From assembly GCA_039720395.1 (NCBI GenBank), contig CM077829.1, positions 22,294,685-22,358,684 on the forward strand: 64,000 nt of DNA, in the 5' to 3' direction. Source of the stretch: Liquidambar formosana. Taxonomy: Eukaryota > Streptophyta > Magnoliopsida > Saxifragales > Altingiaceae. Shown one piece after another: positions 45,862-58,977 of this stretch. Positions within the stretch are counted from its first letter, which is position 1. Every line of letters starts with the position of its first letter. The notes under the pieces were generated by a model that was not told where the DNA came from, did not search any database, and worked only from the letters and a program-made list of their open reading frames with translations. The position numbers and the translations under genes were made by a program.

Positions 45862-47516
45862 TATTAGGATTATGCCCTAGAGCCAATCATAGAGATGATT
45901 GTTTAGGGATTAGGAACAATCATTTGATTTCATTTATGTATGTCACATTTATTATTGATTTAATAAAAGGGCTTATTCTATTATGTTTATATGCATCATT
46001 TATATTTACATAATATGTCCATGGAGTTAGAGTTGAGAATATGGAATTACAAAGAGTTGTAATTTTGAGACTATAGATATATCTCTGTACTAAACTCCTA
46101 AAGCAGTCCTAGTTGAAGGTTCACTATGATGGACAGTAATGAACCATAGGACTAGCACTTGTTAGGTTGACTCTATAGGAGGATAGCTAGTCTCAAGCTA
46201 TTTGTGTGGAGACACTACAACCAACAAGTGGGTGCCTATTGCGAGAATAGGTACACTGAATGTGACCAAAGATATGAGATAAACTGAATGGAGTTTTTCC
46301 TACCTGTCAATCAGTTTCTCATTGTTATAGTGGTACAAGTAATCCTTAGACCTGAGACACCATAGTTGCCTTATGCATGTAGCTTTAGAAGTTTGATAAC
46401 ACTAAGTGCAGATCCTATTCAGGGGTCTACAAAGGTGTTCATTGGCCCTACTGCTATGTGTGTGAAGGCATGTGAGTGATCAACAAGGGATCCATCACTC
46501 TCAGGAAAAGAGAGAGAATGTCTCATATAGCATTCATAATATAACTCATTAAATCCATGGCCATGGTAGGATGAATATGAAAAGAGTTTCATGAGTTCAT
46601 CAATGAGTTGATATCTATGAATGAGTATAAAGTAATTGAACTAGGGACTTGACAGACTTCCATGTCCTATTAGTTCAATTGGAGACATTGTGTTGAAGGA
46701 AGGATGCAATTGTAACCTATAAACTATAACAGAAGGGTTCATTGTAAATGACTATTCACCTCATTAAGGACCACACCATGAGCCATATGCTAGGTGTTAC
46801 TCATGGTTAGTAGAAGCCCTAATTGATATAAGTGAGTTATAATCAATTAGGGAATTGGAAGGAGTTCCAATTAGACCCTAAATGGAAAGAGTTCCATTGT
46901 GCACACCTCGTGCTATTCCTACTACTTAATGATGTGAACCCAATGGGTCACACACTGATCATGCAAGAAGGGCTTTAAAGTCTATGAGAGAAAGGGTTTT
47001 AGTGAATAAAGAATAGTTCTTTATTGGCCTATTTGTATTTGATACAAATAATAGGGGTTAATGTGCAATTAAGTGTAATTACACATAACCCTATTAGGGT
47101 TTCTTCCCATGGCCAGCCCCCTTTAGTGGGCTGCCTATATAAGTCACACTTATGTGTGACATGGCATAAAAGGCTTGCACAATAAACCCTAGCCGTCCAG
47201 CCCCTTGGAGGCTCTCTTCTCTCTCTCTCTCTTCTCCACCTCTAGCAACAACAAGGAAGAAGAAAGAAAAGGCTTGAAGCTCTAGCTAGGTGTGGATACC
47301 GTTGGAGGCAGCACACTTGGGCTGCTCATTCACCGCTGTCTGGATTCAAAGCTTGGAGCAAAAAGGAGAAGACAAAAAATTCTGTAAGTGTTCTAACCCT
47401 CTTCGTAGTTAGGGTTTGATTTTGTGTTATGCATAGTTAGATTCATGGATTGGGAATCGCAGGAAAAATTTTTATATTCCGCACTTCGATTTTTCCTTCT
47501 TGTTCGATTCCCAACA
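45862..47516 (+). repeat. Copia-2 5' LTR
   Basis: Starts TATTAGG where the family has TGTTAGG, so the terminal TG is damaged, and ends CGATTCCCAACA. The TATA box CTATATAAG at 47135-47143 is intact. CT-rich stretch at about 47210-47240. Confidence 0.92.
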
Positions 47517-47517
47517 G

Positions 47518-47530
47518 TGGTATCAGAGCC
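47518..47530 (+). other. Copia-2 primer-binding site
   Basis: TGGTATCAGAGCC, the usual initiator tRNA-Met match of plant copia elements, one base after the LTR. Confidence 0.88.
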
Positions 47531-50500
47531 ATGATTATGCATAATACAAAATACATATGGGCTGGTAATTATGGTGTAGTTGAATGATTCAAAAATCTGG
47601 AAAATTTTTCTGCATAATTGGTTTTCCTCCATGGCTGAACCTAGGGTTTGGAACCCTAGGTCAATTCTCTTTTACTCCTCTTCTAATTGATGGTTAAGTG
47701 TAGCCATGGATGCAATAGGTTGCATAGGGTTTGAGTTTGGAGAAGAAGAATAAGGAAACTAAGGTTTTATAAAACTGTTATGAACAGTTTTCATGGTTGC
47801 CATGAAAAACCGTCATCTTGTTTTGCCTGCCGAATTCAGAGTTCTTCTCCAAAATTTTCGAGCCATATATGGTTAGAAAGCTCTTTGAATAAGCTTTCCA
47901 ACCCAACAAACGGTGCGTCAATCCGAGTTCTGTAGTGAAAGTTATGAATTTTTTACTACAGGCTGTCTGGAAAGACAGTTTTGCTCGGGAATGATGCAAT
48001 AGCCACAACTTTGAGTTATTGATGGAGATCAAAGGCATGGCAATGGTTGCCACCACTTGGGTTATGTTCTAGACATGGTAGGGAAAGGTTCCCAAGCATT
48101 TAGATGCATCATAATTGGATTAAGATGCTAGAACAGAAGGAAGAAGGAGAAGAACACCATGGAGGCTGAATCTGGGTTTTAGAACCCTAAGGTTCTTGCA
48201 ATTAATTCTAATTAAAGCTGCTGTATTTATGATGGAAGATCATTGTAGGATCATTATATATCATGTGTATATGATTTTCTTTAAGTTTCAAAAAGGTTTT
48301 GATGGAAAAAGATTCAAAAAGTTTGAAAAGTTTTCATGAACAGCATAGCAGATTTTCTCTGCAGAAAAGTCATCAATGGAGTTTTGATTAGAACTTGAGT
48401 TAGGGAACTCCAAATTGCATGAAACGAATTGCATTAGTTTCCTAAGACATGTAGGATACTGGGAAAATTCGTTTGGTAGCCTGACTTAATCATCTTGCTG
48501 GGTTTTAAATCAATTTCTGACCATGGACAGTATGCTGTCAAATTCTGGGCAGCCTACTGTTGTTTTAATTGTTTAGAACAATTGGTGATGATTTGATCAT
48601 CCAAACCTCTTCTATTAGCTTAGTATTTCATGTAGGGACATGATACAAAAGCTGGTTTCAATGGAGGAGTCGAATTGATAAGGATTTAGAAGCTATTGTG
48701 ACCTTCAAGGTCTGCAACAATGGCTCCAGCAATGGGTTTGGAAACCCTGATTGTTCTTGATGATGGCAGCCACTTCCACCACTTCTCACATGTCCAAGGG
48801 CTTGTCCCACACCCCTGTAGTCCTCTCCCTTGGCTGGCCATGGCCACCCACTGCCGTTGGTGGCCATGGCAGCCTAGCCAAGCTCAGGCAGCCCCCTCGT
48901 AGTGACGGCTGCATAGAGTTAAGGATGAAACCCTAATTTTGAGTTAATGATGAAACCCTAATTTCATTATGGCATTAATTAAAACCCTAATTGGAATATT
49001 AATTACCTTAATTAAGAGTTAATGATTGGTCATTAAATGACCAATCATGGTTATTGATTGTTAGGGCATAATTAATACCATTAATGATGTCTAGGGTTAG
49101 GGTTTTGGAAACCCTAATTAGTGTAATTAATTAAGGGTAATTAATACCCTATTTGGCATTAATTAAACCCTAATCCCTTTTATTAAATACCGTATGAACC
49201 TAGGGTTTTAATGATTGGTCATTAAATGACCAATCATAAGGCATTTAATGATTAGGGCTTGCATTTAGGGTTTAGGGTTTTAGGAAACCCTAATACACTA
49301 ATTCATCATTTAATTGATTTTATTTAATTCCCATGTTAATTATTTAATTAATATTGATTAATTTTATAATGTTTTAAATGGTTTAAAATACAATTGGGGA
49401 TTAAATTAAAATCTGGAAATTCTTAATTAAATGAAATTGTTTTGTTTAAATAAGGAAACCCTAATATTGGATATTAGAGTTATTTTAGGAAACTTTATAT
49501 GTTTCTATTAATTTGATTAATTGAAACTAAATGTCTTAAATGTTAAGACTTTATTTAATTCTGGATATTTTTGTTTAAACCTAATAAGATTAGGATGCAT
49601 TAATGAGATTAATGTAAATCATTCAAGAGAATTACCATAATGCCCATATGTTTTAATGCTTACAGTTTTTCTTTACATTATGCAATGAGATTATATGTAT
49701 GTGTTTGGATGATGATTATGGACTATACCCTTTAAACCAATTGTGATTGGCCGTCTTATGAATGGGTTGTAATAATTTTTCAAGAGTTGTAATTTTATTA
49801 TGGTGATGTAATTTATTATTTGGGGCTTGCATGCCACCTTCCCTCTCTCTCTATCATTCTCTTATGTACCCCACATTCCCCTTATGTATCCCTTTCTTTA
49901 AATTATGTAAATGTTATGTAATCGAGAATGCACTAAGGAGCATGGTGGACCCAAAGGAGCATGATAGAGCCCAACAAGCCAATGGTGGAGACCATCAAGC
50001 CAAGGGAGCAGATTGAAGGACTTGAAAGCTTAGAGAAGTGTTTCAAGAAAGCATGCATGTTACGAATGGTTTATTTTACGATCACCTACACCCACCTTAG
50101 ACCTTGGATTCAATCTATTGGCTTGGATTGAATCCTCTCAAAGTCCATAATCATCATAGTGGGAGCTTAAATTTATGAGATAATTGTATTACCTCCAATA
50201 CCATAGTTTGGTATATGTTACCTATTCACTTAGGGACTAATATCAAAATATGGTACTTTATATATGTTGATATATAATAGCATGCGATGTATGATTTATA
50301 ATAGCATGAGATGTATGATTATAAATAGCATAATTTATATGTTTAAATTTTGATACATAGGATGCATGTTAATTTGATGAGACCCTTTAAAACCCCTCTT
50401 ATTTTAATATTAAGTTGAAAATGAAGAAATCATAGGGAATGAATTCTTCATTGCCTTCCATCATTATAGGATCATCTAACGTCCCTTAATGTGGGTACCT

Positions 50501-51890
50501 GGCTGCAGACATGTAGGAGCTACCTATGTTAAAGACATTACTTGAAACTATCACATATGAGATATCATGGGGTGCCTAAAAACATACCTGTGTGAATGAT
50601 GGGTTTAACTTAACTAGGGAAGTATTCCAAGAAACTAACATGTGAGGTGTATGTTCCCTAGAGGCAAAATGATTGGAACTTGCTTATGAAGCAATAGACA
50701 AAGAGTTGTCTTCTTATTGTGGGTTAGAAGTCAAGAAACTAACATGTGAGGCTTTTAGGTCACAGTGGGACCCCAATCCCCATTAGGAATGAGATTCTTG
50801 AATTCCATTATAGGGTGTATGGAATTTGATAAAATAGTGGGAGGTACCATATGATTAAAGACCCAATCATTATGGATAAAAATGAAATCTAATTCTTTGT
50901 TTATGTAGATTACCTAATTACTCACCTCAAAACCCCTATTTCCTAATATAGGATATTGATAGTTTGACTAAACCCGATTTCTTTGATTGACTTAGGAAAT
51001 TGAGAATTGTTCTCAATTTCAAAAGATTGTTTATATGCTATTAGGCCTTTTATTAAAGGCCCTCCATAAAACATCCTAAGAAGAAAAAGACACTATGCGC
51101 AATTGGCATCTTGTTGCCATGCTATATGATAGTATTGATGACTAATGAGCTTCAGAAGTAAAAATAGTCAATGCAAGTGCCTTTGATGTCCTACATCACA
51201 TACAAAGGTTGTATTGTGAGTAAAATAATACTATAAAGTATAGTACTTGTAAAGGACTTCTTCTGGACTAGGATGTAATAAAAGTTGTTTATTAATAATC
51301 ATTCTTTTGAAAAATGATTAATCACATAGAATAGCTTGAGAAGCTAGATGTGATTTAAAAATGGAAGCATAGAGAGAAGCAAGTCTTGAAAAGTCAAAGA
51401 CAAAGAAATATAATTATTTTGTAGTAAACATAAGGTATTGTAAAGGGAACTTGATAAAGTATCAGTTTTCTAAAAAGAACCAAACTTTTGAAGTTTTGGT
51501 TCATGCTCTAAACTAAATTGTTGGTTAGTTCTGCTTCTTGGTTTTTGGATTCTAGTGTAATCTAAATCGAAGCAGAAAGTTAAGTAGATAATAAGTTACC
51601 TTTAAAATTTAATAGAGCAAGAGTTGCTAGATTAATTTTGGAACTTATTTCTTAACTAGGTCATTTAAGACATTCTAGAAATTTGATTTCTGAATTTAAA
51701 TGACTAATTAGAGCGAATGCAACGTATTCCGAGAATACAAGAGATGTAGAGACTCTCATTTAAATGTAACGATTATAACTTGGTTATGAGATGACCAAAC
51801 CCATCTTTTACTTAGTGAAGTGAAAGAGTTACATTTATAATTTGACTAATACATTGTGATGTATATAGTCATATAGAGCATGCATTCAAT
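47531..51890 (+). other. Copia-2 internal region without a recognisable gene
   Basis: Expected place of gag, protease and early integrase, but no open frame or motif that I would defend. AAGAAACTAACATGTGAGG occurs twice (50629-50647, 50733-50751); a third copy present in Copia-1 is lost in a deletion of about 45 bp near 50580. AT-rich with TTAGGGTTT words at 48920-49300. Confidence 0.6.
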
Positions 51891-54800
51891 TACAGTAGAC
51901 TCCTCTTAGAATACCGTAGCTCAATGGTGAATCTAAGAGAACGAATTGAACCCTATTAAGATATGGTTTGATCCATGATGAGTTTTACTAATGTATCCAT
52001 CTAGGATATACCTTAAAATTGCTACATATTGATAATTTAGGGTTCACTCCAGTTTTGTCCCAATTATATCAGATATGATATGGGAAGAAACCCAACTTAA
52101 AGAAGTTAAGGCTTGGGCTTATGCTACGTATGTTTAGAAACATAATGTAGACAATCTGGAAATAAGGTCAAGTAAGTGTTAAATTGTGGTATATCCCAAA
52201 AGTGGTTAGGATAGTATTTCTATTACCCTAATGAACAAAAGTTGTCCATTAGGATGTTTGCTGGATTTTCTTGAGAAAGAGTTCATTCAAGAAAGATGCA
52301 AAAGTAGATAGAATTTACAGAATTGTTTGTAAAGCCACAAACCAACAAAGATCCAACCCTTGCCCCTGTTGAGGCAAAACCTTTAATTACACCACATTCT
52401 TTTCATAGATCAAATTGGATATTTCTTTAACATAAGAGAGATATTGTATCTCCATTAGAATGTGAAAGAATTGTTCTTTGGTGATAAAGATCACCAAGAT
52501 AATCCTATTGATTATGATTAGGCGATGTTTCACATCAACTTGAGAAATGACTAAGAGTCATTAAATCCAATATGGATAGGTAGAGACCTAAAAGGCTTGG
52601 CTATTTAAGAATATTTTCAACATAGGCAAAAAGTTGTCTATAAAGAAACTTGTTTGATAATAGTTATGCTGAAATCCATTTAGATCTTGTTATCTATAAA
52701 CACACATTTTGAATATGAGATATGTCAAAAAGGATATAAAGATGTTATATCAAATGGTGAAAAACCATAAAAGTGTGTAAGTTATAGAAGTCTATTAATA
52801 GACTACAAGGTTCTCATAATTAGAACATCTATAAAGTTGAAGTAATCAAATTGTTTGATTTCTCTCATTGTATAGATGGACCTGTTAGGATTATGCCCTA
52901 GAGCCAATCATAGAGATGATTGTTTAGGGATTAGGAACAATAATTTGATTTCATTTATGTATGTCACATTTATTATTGATTTAATAAAAGGGCTTATTCT
53001 ATTATGTTTATATGCATCATTTATATTTACATAATATGTCCATGGAGTTAGAGTTGAGAATATGGAATTACAAAGAGTTGTAATTTTGAGACTATAGATA
53101 TATCTCTGTACTAAACTCCTTAAGCATTCCTAGTTGAAGGTTCACTATGATGGACAGTAATGAACCATAGGACTAGCACTTGTTTGGTTGACTCTATAGG
53201 AGGATAGCTAGTCTCAAGCTATTTGTGTGGAGACACTACAACCAACAAGTGGGTGCCTATTATAAGAATAGGTACACTGAATGTGACCAAAGATATGAGA
53301 TAAACTGAATGGAGTTTTATCCTGCCTGTCAATCAGTTTCTCATTGTTATAGTGGTACAAGTAATCCTTAGACCTAAGACACCATAGTTGCCTTATGCAT
53401 GTAGCTTTAGAAGTTTGATAACACTAAGTGCATATCCTATTCAGGGGTCTGCAAAGGTGTTCATTGGCCCTACTGCTATGTGTATGAAGGCATGTGAGTG
53501 ATCAACAAGGGATCCATCACTCTCAGGAAAAAGAGAGAGAATGTCTCATATAGCATTCATAATATAACTCATTAAATCCATGGCCATGGTAGGATGAATA
53601 TGAAAAGAGTTTCATGAGTTCATCAATGAGTTGATATCTATGAATGAGTATAAAGTAATTGAACTAGGGACTTGACAGACTTCCATGTCCTATTAGTTCA
53701 ATTGGAGACATTGTGTTGAAGGAAGGATGCAATTGTAACCTATAAACTATAACAGAAGGGTTCTTTGTAAATGACTATTCACCTCATTAAGGACCACACC
53801 ATGAGCCATATGCTAGGTGTTACTCATGGTTAGTAGAAGCCCTAATTGATATAAGTGAGTTATAATCAATTAGGGAATTGGAAGGAGTTCCAATTAGACC
53901 CTAAATGGAAAGAGTTCCATTGTGCACACCTCGTGCTATTCCTACTACTTAATGATGTGAACCCAATGGGTCACACACTGATCATGCAAGAAGGGCTTTA
54001 AAGTCTATGAGAGAAAGGGTTTTAGTGAATAAAGAATAGTTCTTTATAGGCCTATTTGTATTTGATACAAATAATAGGGGTTAATGTGCAATTAAGTGTA
54101 ATTACACATAACCCTATTAGGGTTTCTTCCCCATGGCCAGCCCCCTTTAGTGGGCTGCCTATATAAGTCACACTTATGTGTGACATGGCATAAGAGGCTT
54201 GCACAAAAAACCCTAGCCGTCCAGCCCCTTGGAGGCTCTCTTCTCTCTCTCTCTCTCTTCTCCACCTCTAGCAACAACAAGGAAGAAGAAAGAAAAGGCT
54301 TGAAGCTCTAGCTAGGTGTGGATACCGTTGGAGGCAGCACACTTGGGCTGCTCATTCACCGCTGTCCGGAGTAGAAGCTTGGAGCAAAACGGAGAAGACA
54401 AAAATCCTGTAAGTGTTCTAACCCTCTTCGTAGTTAGGGTTTGATTTTGTGTTATGCATAGTTAGATTCATGGGATTGGGAATCGTAGGAAAAAATTTTT
54501 ATATTCCGCACTTCTATTTTTCCCTCTTGTTCGATTCCCAACAGGACCATGAGTGTATGAAAGGTTAGTGGGAGTGCGATCGTTTTTCTTTATCCTAAGT
54601 ATAGATGACATCATAATCATTATGAATGATATATGAATGTTATCTAATGTAAAGTTTTGGTTTTTGGAGAAAAACTAATTCATGAAAGATTTGGCAGAAG
54701 CATCCAATAAGATCTATAGGGATAGATCATATAGATTGCTAAGTATCTCCAAATCATCAAACATAGTTGAAATGTTGAAGGAGTTCAACATGGAGAATTC

Positions 54801-55485
54801 TAAGGGAGGTCTGATTTACTTCAGATAAGAATTCATTATTCAAGGGCATGTGCCCTAGGATAACACAAGTAAGGTTCTTAAAGTGTTAAGAAGCCTTATT
54901 CTACACTATGTATTGAACCTGATATCTATTATGTTGTAATTGTTACAAATAGTTATTAATCAATTCAAATTTGGAATATTGGATTGTATATGGAAATTGT
55001 AAACTCATAGTAGATGGGTATATGGATTTGGATATAATCCATATGGGGTATATTTTATATTCACTTTAGTTGGTGAAATACTTAATGGAAGAACTGTATG
55101 AAAGATACAGTGGATTCCATTATTAAGGGTGAATTAATTGTCGCATTGTCTAGGAGACTGTTTGGATCTATAAGTTCATTTAGAACTTGGAGTTGTTCCT
55201 TCCATTGAGTTGCCCACACCTTGTTTTGTGACAACAATGGGTCTATAGCTCAAGTGTAGGAATCACGGTCTCATCAAAAGTCCAAACACATAGAGTGACA
55301 ATTCCAAGTGATTAGAGGAATCATTGGAAGAGGTAATAGATACATTACAGAAGATATTATCTACATAAGTTTTTGTAGACCTACTGACTATAGCTTTAAA
55401 ACATAATTGGTTATGTCTAAGACCAACATCTTGAGAAGATAGGTATGCGATACATGGTCGATTGGCTTTAGTGCAAGTGGGAGAT
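51891..55485 (+). pseudogene. Copia-2 pol remnants (integrase C-part, RT, RNase H)
   Basis: In order: integrase-to-RT linker with KHNVDNLEIRSSKC and FLEKEFIQE (about 52140-52300); RT with a damaged catalytic motif, SIDD at 54598-54609 where YVDD is usual, then MKDLAEASNKIYRDRSYRLL and EMLKEFNMENSKGG (to about 54810); RNase H with CDNNGSIAQ and SRSHQKSKHIE (about 55227-55310). Stops interrupt all parts. The TGA and TAA in the RT segment are shared with Copia-1. The solo LTR at 52883 sits inside. Confidence 0.78.
52883..54543 (+). mobile_element. Solo copia LTR inside Copia-2
   Basis: 1661 bp with exact TSD GGACC (52878-52882 and 54544-54548). Copia-1 has the uninterrupted site near 18310. Same family and orientation as its host. 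Confidence 0.94.
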
Positions 55486-57140
55486 TGTTAGGATTATGCC
55501 CTAGAGCCAATCATAGAGATGATTGTTTAGGGATTAGGAACAATCATTTGATTTCATTTATGTATGTCACATTTATTATTGATTTAATAAAAGGGCTTAT
55601 TCTATTATGTTTATATGCATCATTTATATTTACATAATATGTCCATGGAGTTAGAGTTGAGAATATGGAATTACAAAGAGTTGTAATTTTGAGACTATAG
55701 ATATATCTCTGTACTAAACTCCTAAAGCATTCCTAGTTGAAGGTTCACTATGATGGACAGTAATGAACCATAGGACTAGCACTTGTTAGGTTGACTCTAT
55801 AGGAGGATAGCTAGTCTCAAGCTATTTGTGTGGAGACACTACAACCAACAAGTGGGTGCCTATTGCGAGAATAGGTACACTGAATGTGACCAAAGATATG
55901 AGATAAACTGAATGGAGTTTTTCCTACCTGTCAATCAGTTTCTCATTGTTATAGTGGTACAAGTAATCCTTAGACCTGAGACACCATAGTTGCCTTATGC
56001 ATGTAGCTTTAGAAGTTTGATAACACTAAGTGCAGATCCTATTCAGGGGTCTACAAAGGTGTTCATTGGCCCTACTGCTATGTGTGTGAAGGCATGTGAG
56101 TGATCAACAAGGGATCCATCACTCTCAGGAAAAGAGAGAGAATGTCTCATATAGCATTCATAATATAACTCATTAAATCCATGGCCATGGTAGGATGAAT
56201 ATGAAAAGAGTTTCATGAGTTCATCAATGAGTTGATATCTATGAATGAGTATAAAGTAATTGAACTAGGGACTTGACAGACTTCCATGTCCTATTAGTTC
56301 AATTGGAGACATTGTGTTGAAGGAAGGATGCAATTGTAACCTATAAACTATAACAGAAGGGTTCATTGTAAATGACTATTCACCTCATTAAGGACCACAC
56401 CATGAGCCATATGCTAGGTGTTACTCATGGTTAGTAGAAGCCCTAATTGATATAAGTGAGTTATAATCAATTAGGGAATTGGAAGGAGTTCCAATTAGAC
56501 CCTAAATGGAAAGAGTTCCATTGTGCACACCTCGTGCTATTCCTACTACTTAATGATGTGAACCCAATGGGTCACACACTGATCATGCAAGAAGGGCTTT
56601 AAAGTCTATGAGAGAAAGGGTTTTAGTGAATAAAGAATAGTTCTTTATTGGCCTATTTGTATTTGATACAAATAATAGGGGTTAATGTGCAATTAAGTGT
56701 AATTACACATAACCCTATTAGGGTTTCTTCCCATGGCCAGCCCCCTTTAGTGGGCTGCCTATATAAGTCACACTTATGTGTGACATGGCATAAAAGGCTT
56801 GCACAATAAACCCTAGCCGTCCAGCCCCTTGGAGGCTCTCTTCTCTCTCTCTCTCTTCTCCACCTCTAGCAACAACAAGGAAGAAGAAAGAAAAGGCTTG
56901 AAGCTCTAGCTAGGTGTGGATACCGTTGGAGGCAGCACACTTGGGCTGCTCATTCACCGCTGTCTGGATTCAAAGCTTGGAGCAAAAAGGAGAAGACAAA
57001 AAATTCTGTAAGTGTTCTAACCCTCTTCGTAGTTAGGGTTTGATTTTGTGTTATGCATAGTTAGATTCATGGATTGGGAATCGCAGGAAAAATTTTTATA
57101 TTCCGCACTTCGATTTTTCCTTCTTGTTCGATTCCCAACA
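55486..57140 (+). repeat. Copia-2 3' LTR
   Basis: 1655 bp, nearly identical to the 5' LTR, including the shared private variant 'ttcattgtaaatg' (other copies 'ttctttgtaaatg'). Confidence 0.93.
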
Positions 57141-57676
57141 AATGCACGCTCCCAATCCAAGCCCTAGCTCCCAAATGACTAGGTTGATGAAAATAATGGA
57201 GGCCCCAACTCCAAATCACCACTAAAACTCCCCAATATGCATGAATAACCCAAAAATGTAAGAATGAGACGATAACCCCAAAATAAATTACAAACCCTAA
57301 CTCCAAAATGTGAGAAAATACCTCTAGAATGCAAAAGGAGTTGGTGAGGATGACAATCCATGCCAACACCCATGAAATCCAAGCTCACACCATCATGAAC
57401 AAGCTCTAAGCTCCGCCAAGAGGTTGGGGAAGATGAATCCAACCATAATAATACATTCCCAAGCATCAAAGAGAGAGAAAAACCCAAATCCACAACCATA
57501 CGCACGTAGATCGGGCCAAAATACGCTAGATCCGAGCTTGCCGGCGTCGGATCGAGGTCGTCGTGCTCCGGCGAGTCGCCGTCGAGCCTCCACCCCCTTT
57601 TCTCCTTCTCTCCCTCTCTTTCTCTCTCTCCATGCCCGAAAAGACCAGATCTGGTCTAAAAATTGTGGGGGATGGG

Positions 57677-57684
57677 TTTTTATA
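57677..57684 (-). promoter_or_regulatory. LTR-F TATA-like box
   Basis: The minus strand reads CCCCTTATAAAAACCC around 57677-57690, about 60 bp downstream of the CGATCG array in the minus direction. Confidence 0.45.
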
Positions 57685-57740
57685 AGGGGTAAGGGGCATT
57701 TGCGTCATTTTACGCAAAAAAATTTGCAAAATCCGTGATG

Positions 57741-57845
57741 CACGATCGATCGTGGTCTAAGGGCACAACCGATCGTGAAAAACAGAAGCAAAATCATGTT
57801 TCTAGGACACCCACGATCGATCGTCCCCAAGGCACGATCGATCGT
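57741..57845 (-). promoter_or_regulatory. CGATCGATCG palindrome array in LTR-F
   Basis: ACGATCGATCGT occurs at 57742-57753, 57813-57824 and 57834-57845 (the last two 21 bp apart), with a half-decayed copy around 57765-57776 (about 23 bp after the first). Confidence 0.88.
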
Positions 57846-58977
57846 CCCTTGCTGAAAATGCCCAGTAACTCAGGCAAATGTGTATAAACCCACACAGTAC
57901 ACATCCCTGCCTTATTTTCATTAAAAACACTTAAGTAATCTTCTCCATTCTTTTCTTCAAGTTATTTAATGAAAATAAGCAAATAACCCCCCATTTGAAT
58001 CCAAATAAAATATCAAAAAAATCAAATACCCAATATATCAAAATCTCAATTTCCAGTTTTAGTACAAAATCTGTCGCCCGACAGATTTTCCTAAAACAAA
58101 CATGCGTGGAACCCAATCCAAACATGCTAATAAAATCCCATAAAATCACCAATGTCTTATAATATTATAAACTCCCATTACCGCAAAAAATTATCCTTTA
58201 AAACGAAGATTTACAAAAATTCACTTTTTCTCCCATACTTAACCAAATTTCAGCAACTTAAACCCTTAAGTTGCAAATAAGACTAAACGCACCCAAAAGA
58301 TACTCAATGCACCAAAACAAGCATCAAAACACATCCAACATCAAAATATCATACACATGCATTACCCATGCATGAAATCATTCGAAAAATCAAGGGATTA
58401 ACTACGTTAACCATAGATTAAACCCTTAATACCCTATTTAAAAATTACGGGTATTACAAGTGGTGCCATAGGAACTACAGCTGCACTAATGTTACCTTTT
58501 ACTTGGCGCCAAACTCTCTCCCTAAGGTACCAGTAGCGACCCATAGGACCTTCTAGGAGGATCTGTTTCTCTATCATATCAACACACCTGTGGCATTGCT
58601 CTTCAAAGGCATATTTCCACTATGCCCATGGGTCCCAATCCACTTAATCTATGAATTGGTGTTAAGTGAAAGAATTGAAAAAAGATGGAATTTCAAAGAT
58701 AAAAGTTTTAGGGATTACCTTGTCAGCAGTAATGTAAGCCAGGAATGCCCTAGCATGGGCATAGTCATATTTATTGTCCACCGAATCACACCTATTGTCG
58801 ATGTGATAATTGGACATAACGGGCCAGGAGGGATCATTGTCGATAAGGGCGGGACGTTCAAACCCCAAGTACTCGTAGTACCAAATCTGTTTTCAAAAAG
58901 AAAATGAATTTCAAAAGAAAATGATAATGTGTACTCATTGTAAATATTTTTGAAAGGAAACTTGTAAGTTGATTTAC

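Larger units (their letters stand above)
45862..57140 (+). mobile_element. Copia-2: full-length Ty1/copia element, pol decayed, with nested solo LTR
   Basis: Flanked by the exact TSD AATGC (45857-45861 and 57141-57145). LTRs: 45862-47516 (1655 bp) and 55486-57140 (1655 bp). PBS TGGTATCAGAGCC at 47518-47530 (initiator tRNA-Met type); PPT GTGCAAGTGGGAGAT ends at 55485. Without the nested solo LTR and its extra TSD it is about 9.6 kb. The two LTRs differ at only two sites that I noticed, so insertion is recent. It is in inverted orientation to Copia-1. Confidence 0.93.
44469..58458 (-). mobile_element. LTR-F: solo LTR of another gypsy family, split by Copia-2
   Basis: Plus-strand ends are TGTCACGACCC (44469) and GGGTATTACA (58458), flanked by GGTGG (44464-44468) and AGTGG (58459-58463), a TSD with one change. 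Without Copia-2 it is 2706 bp. The minus strand is likely sense: it starts TGTAATACCC, with a CGATCGATCG array (57741-57845) about 600-720 bp in, then a TATA box (57677-57684). I see no coding domain in it; the short ORF at 57424-57738 is not supported. It lies in exon 4 of antisense gene 2. Confidence 0.85.

Noticed and set aside
47393..47632. ORF across the copia LTR/PBS junction (also 23437-23643)
   Set aside because: Spans LTR end and PBS; not a gene.
47778..48056. 92-codon ORF present in both copia copies (also 23013-23291)
   Set aside because: Conserved only to the degree of the whole copy, opposite to the element's sense strand, and without a known domain.
57424..57738. ORF of 104 codons, GC-richer than its surroundings
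   Set aside because: It lies within LTR-F, covers the TATA region, and has no recognisable domain.
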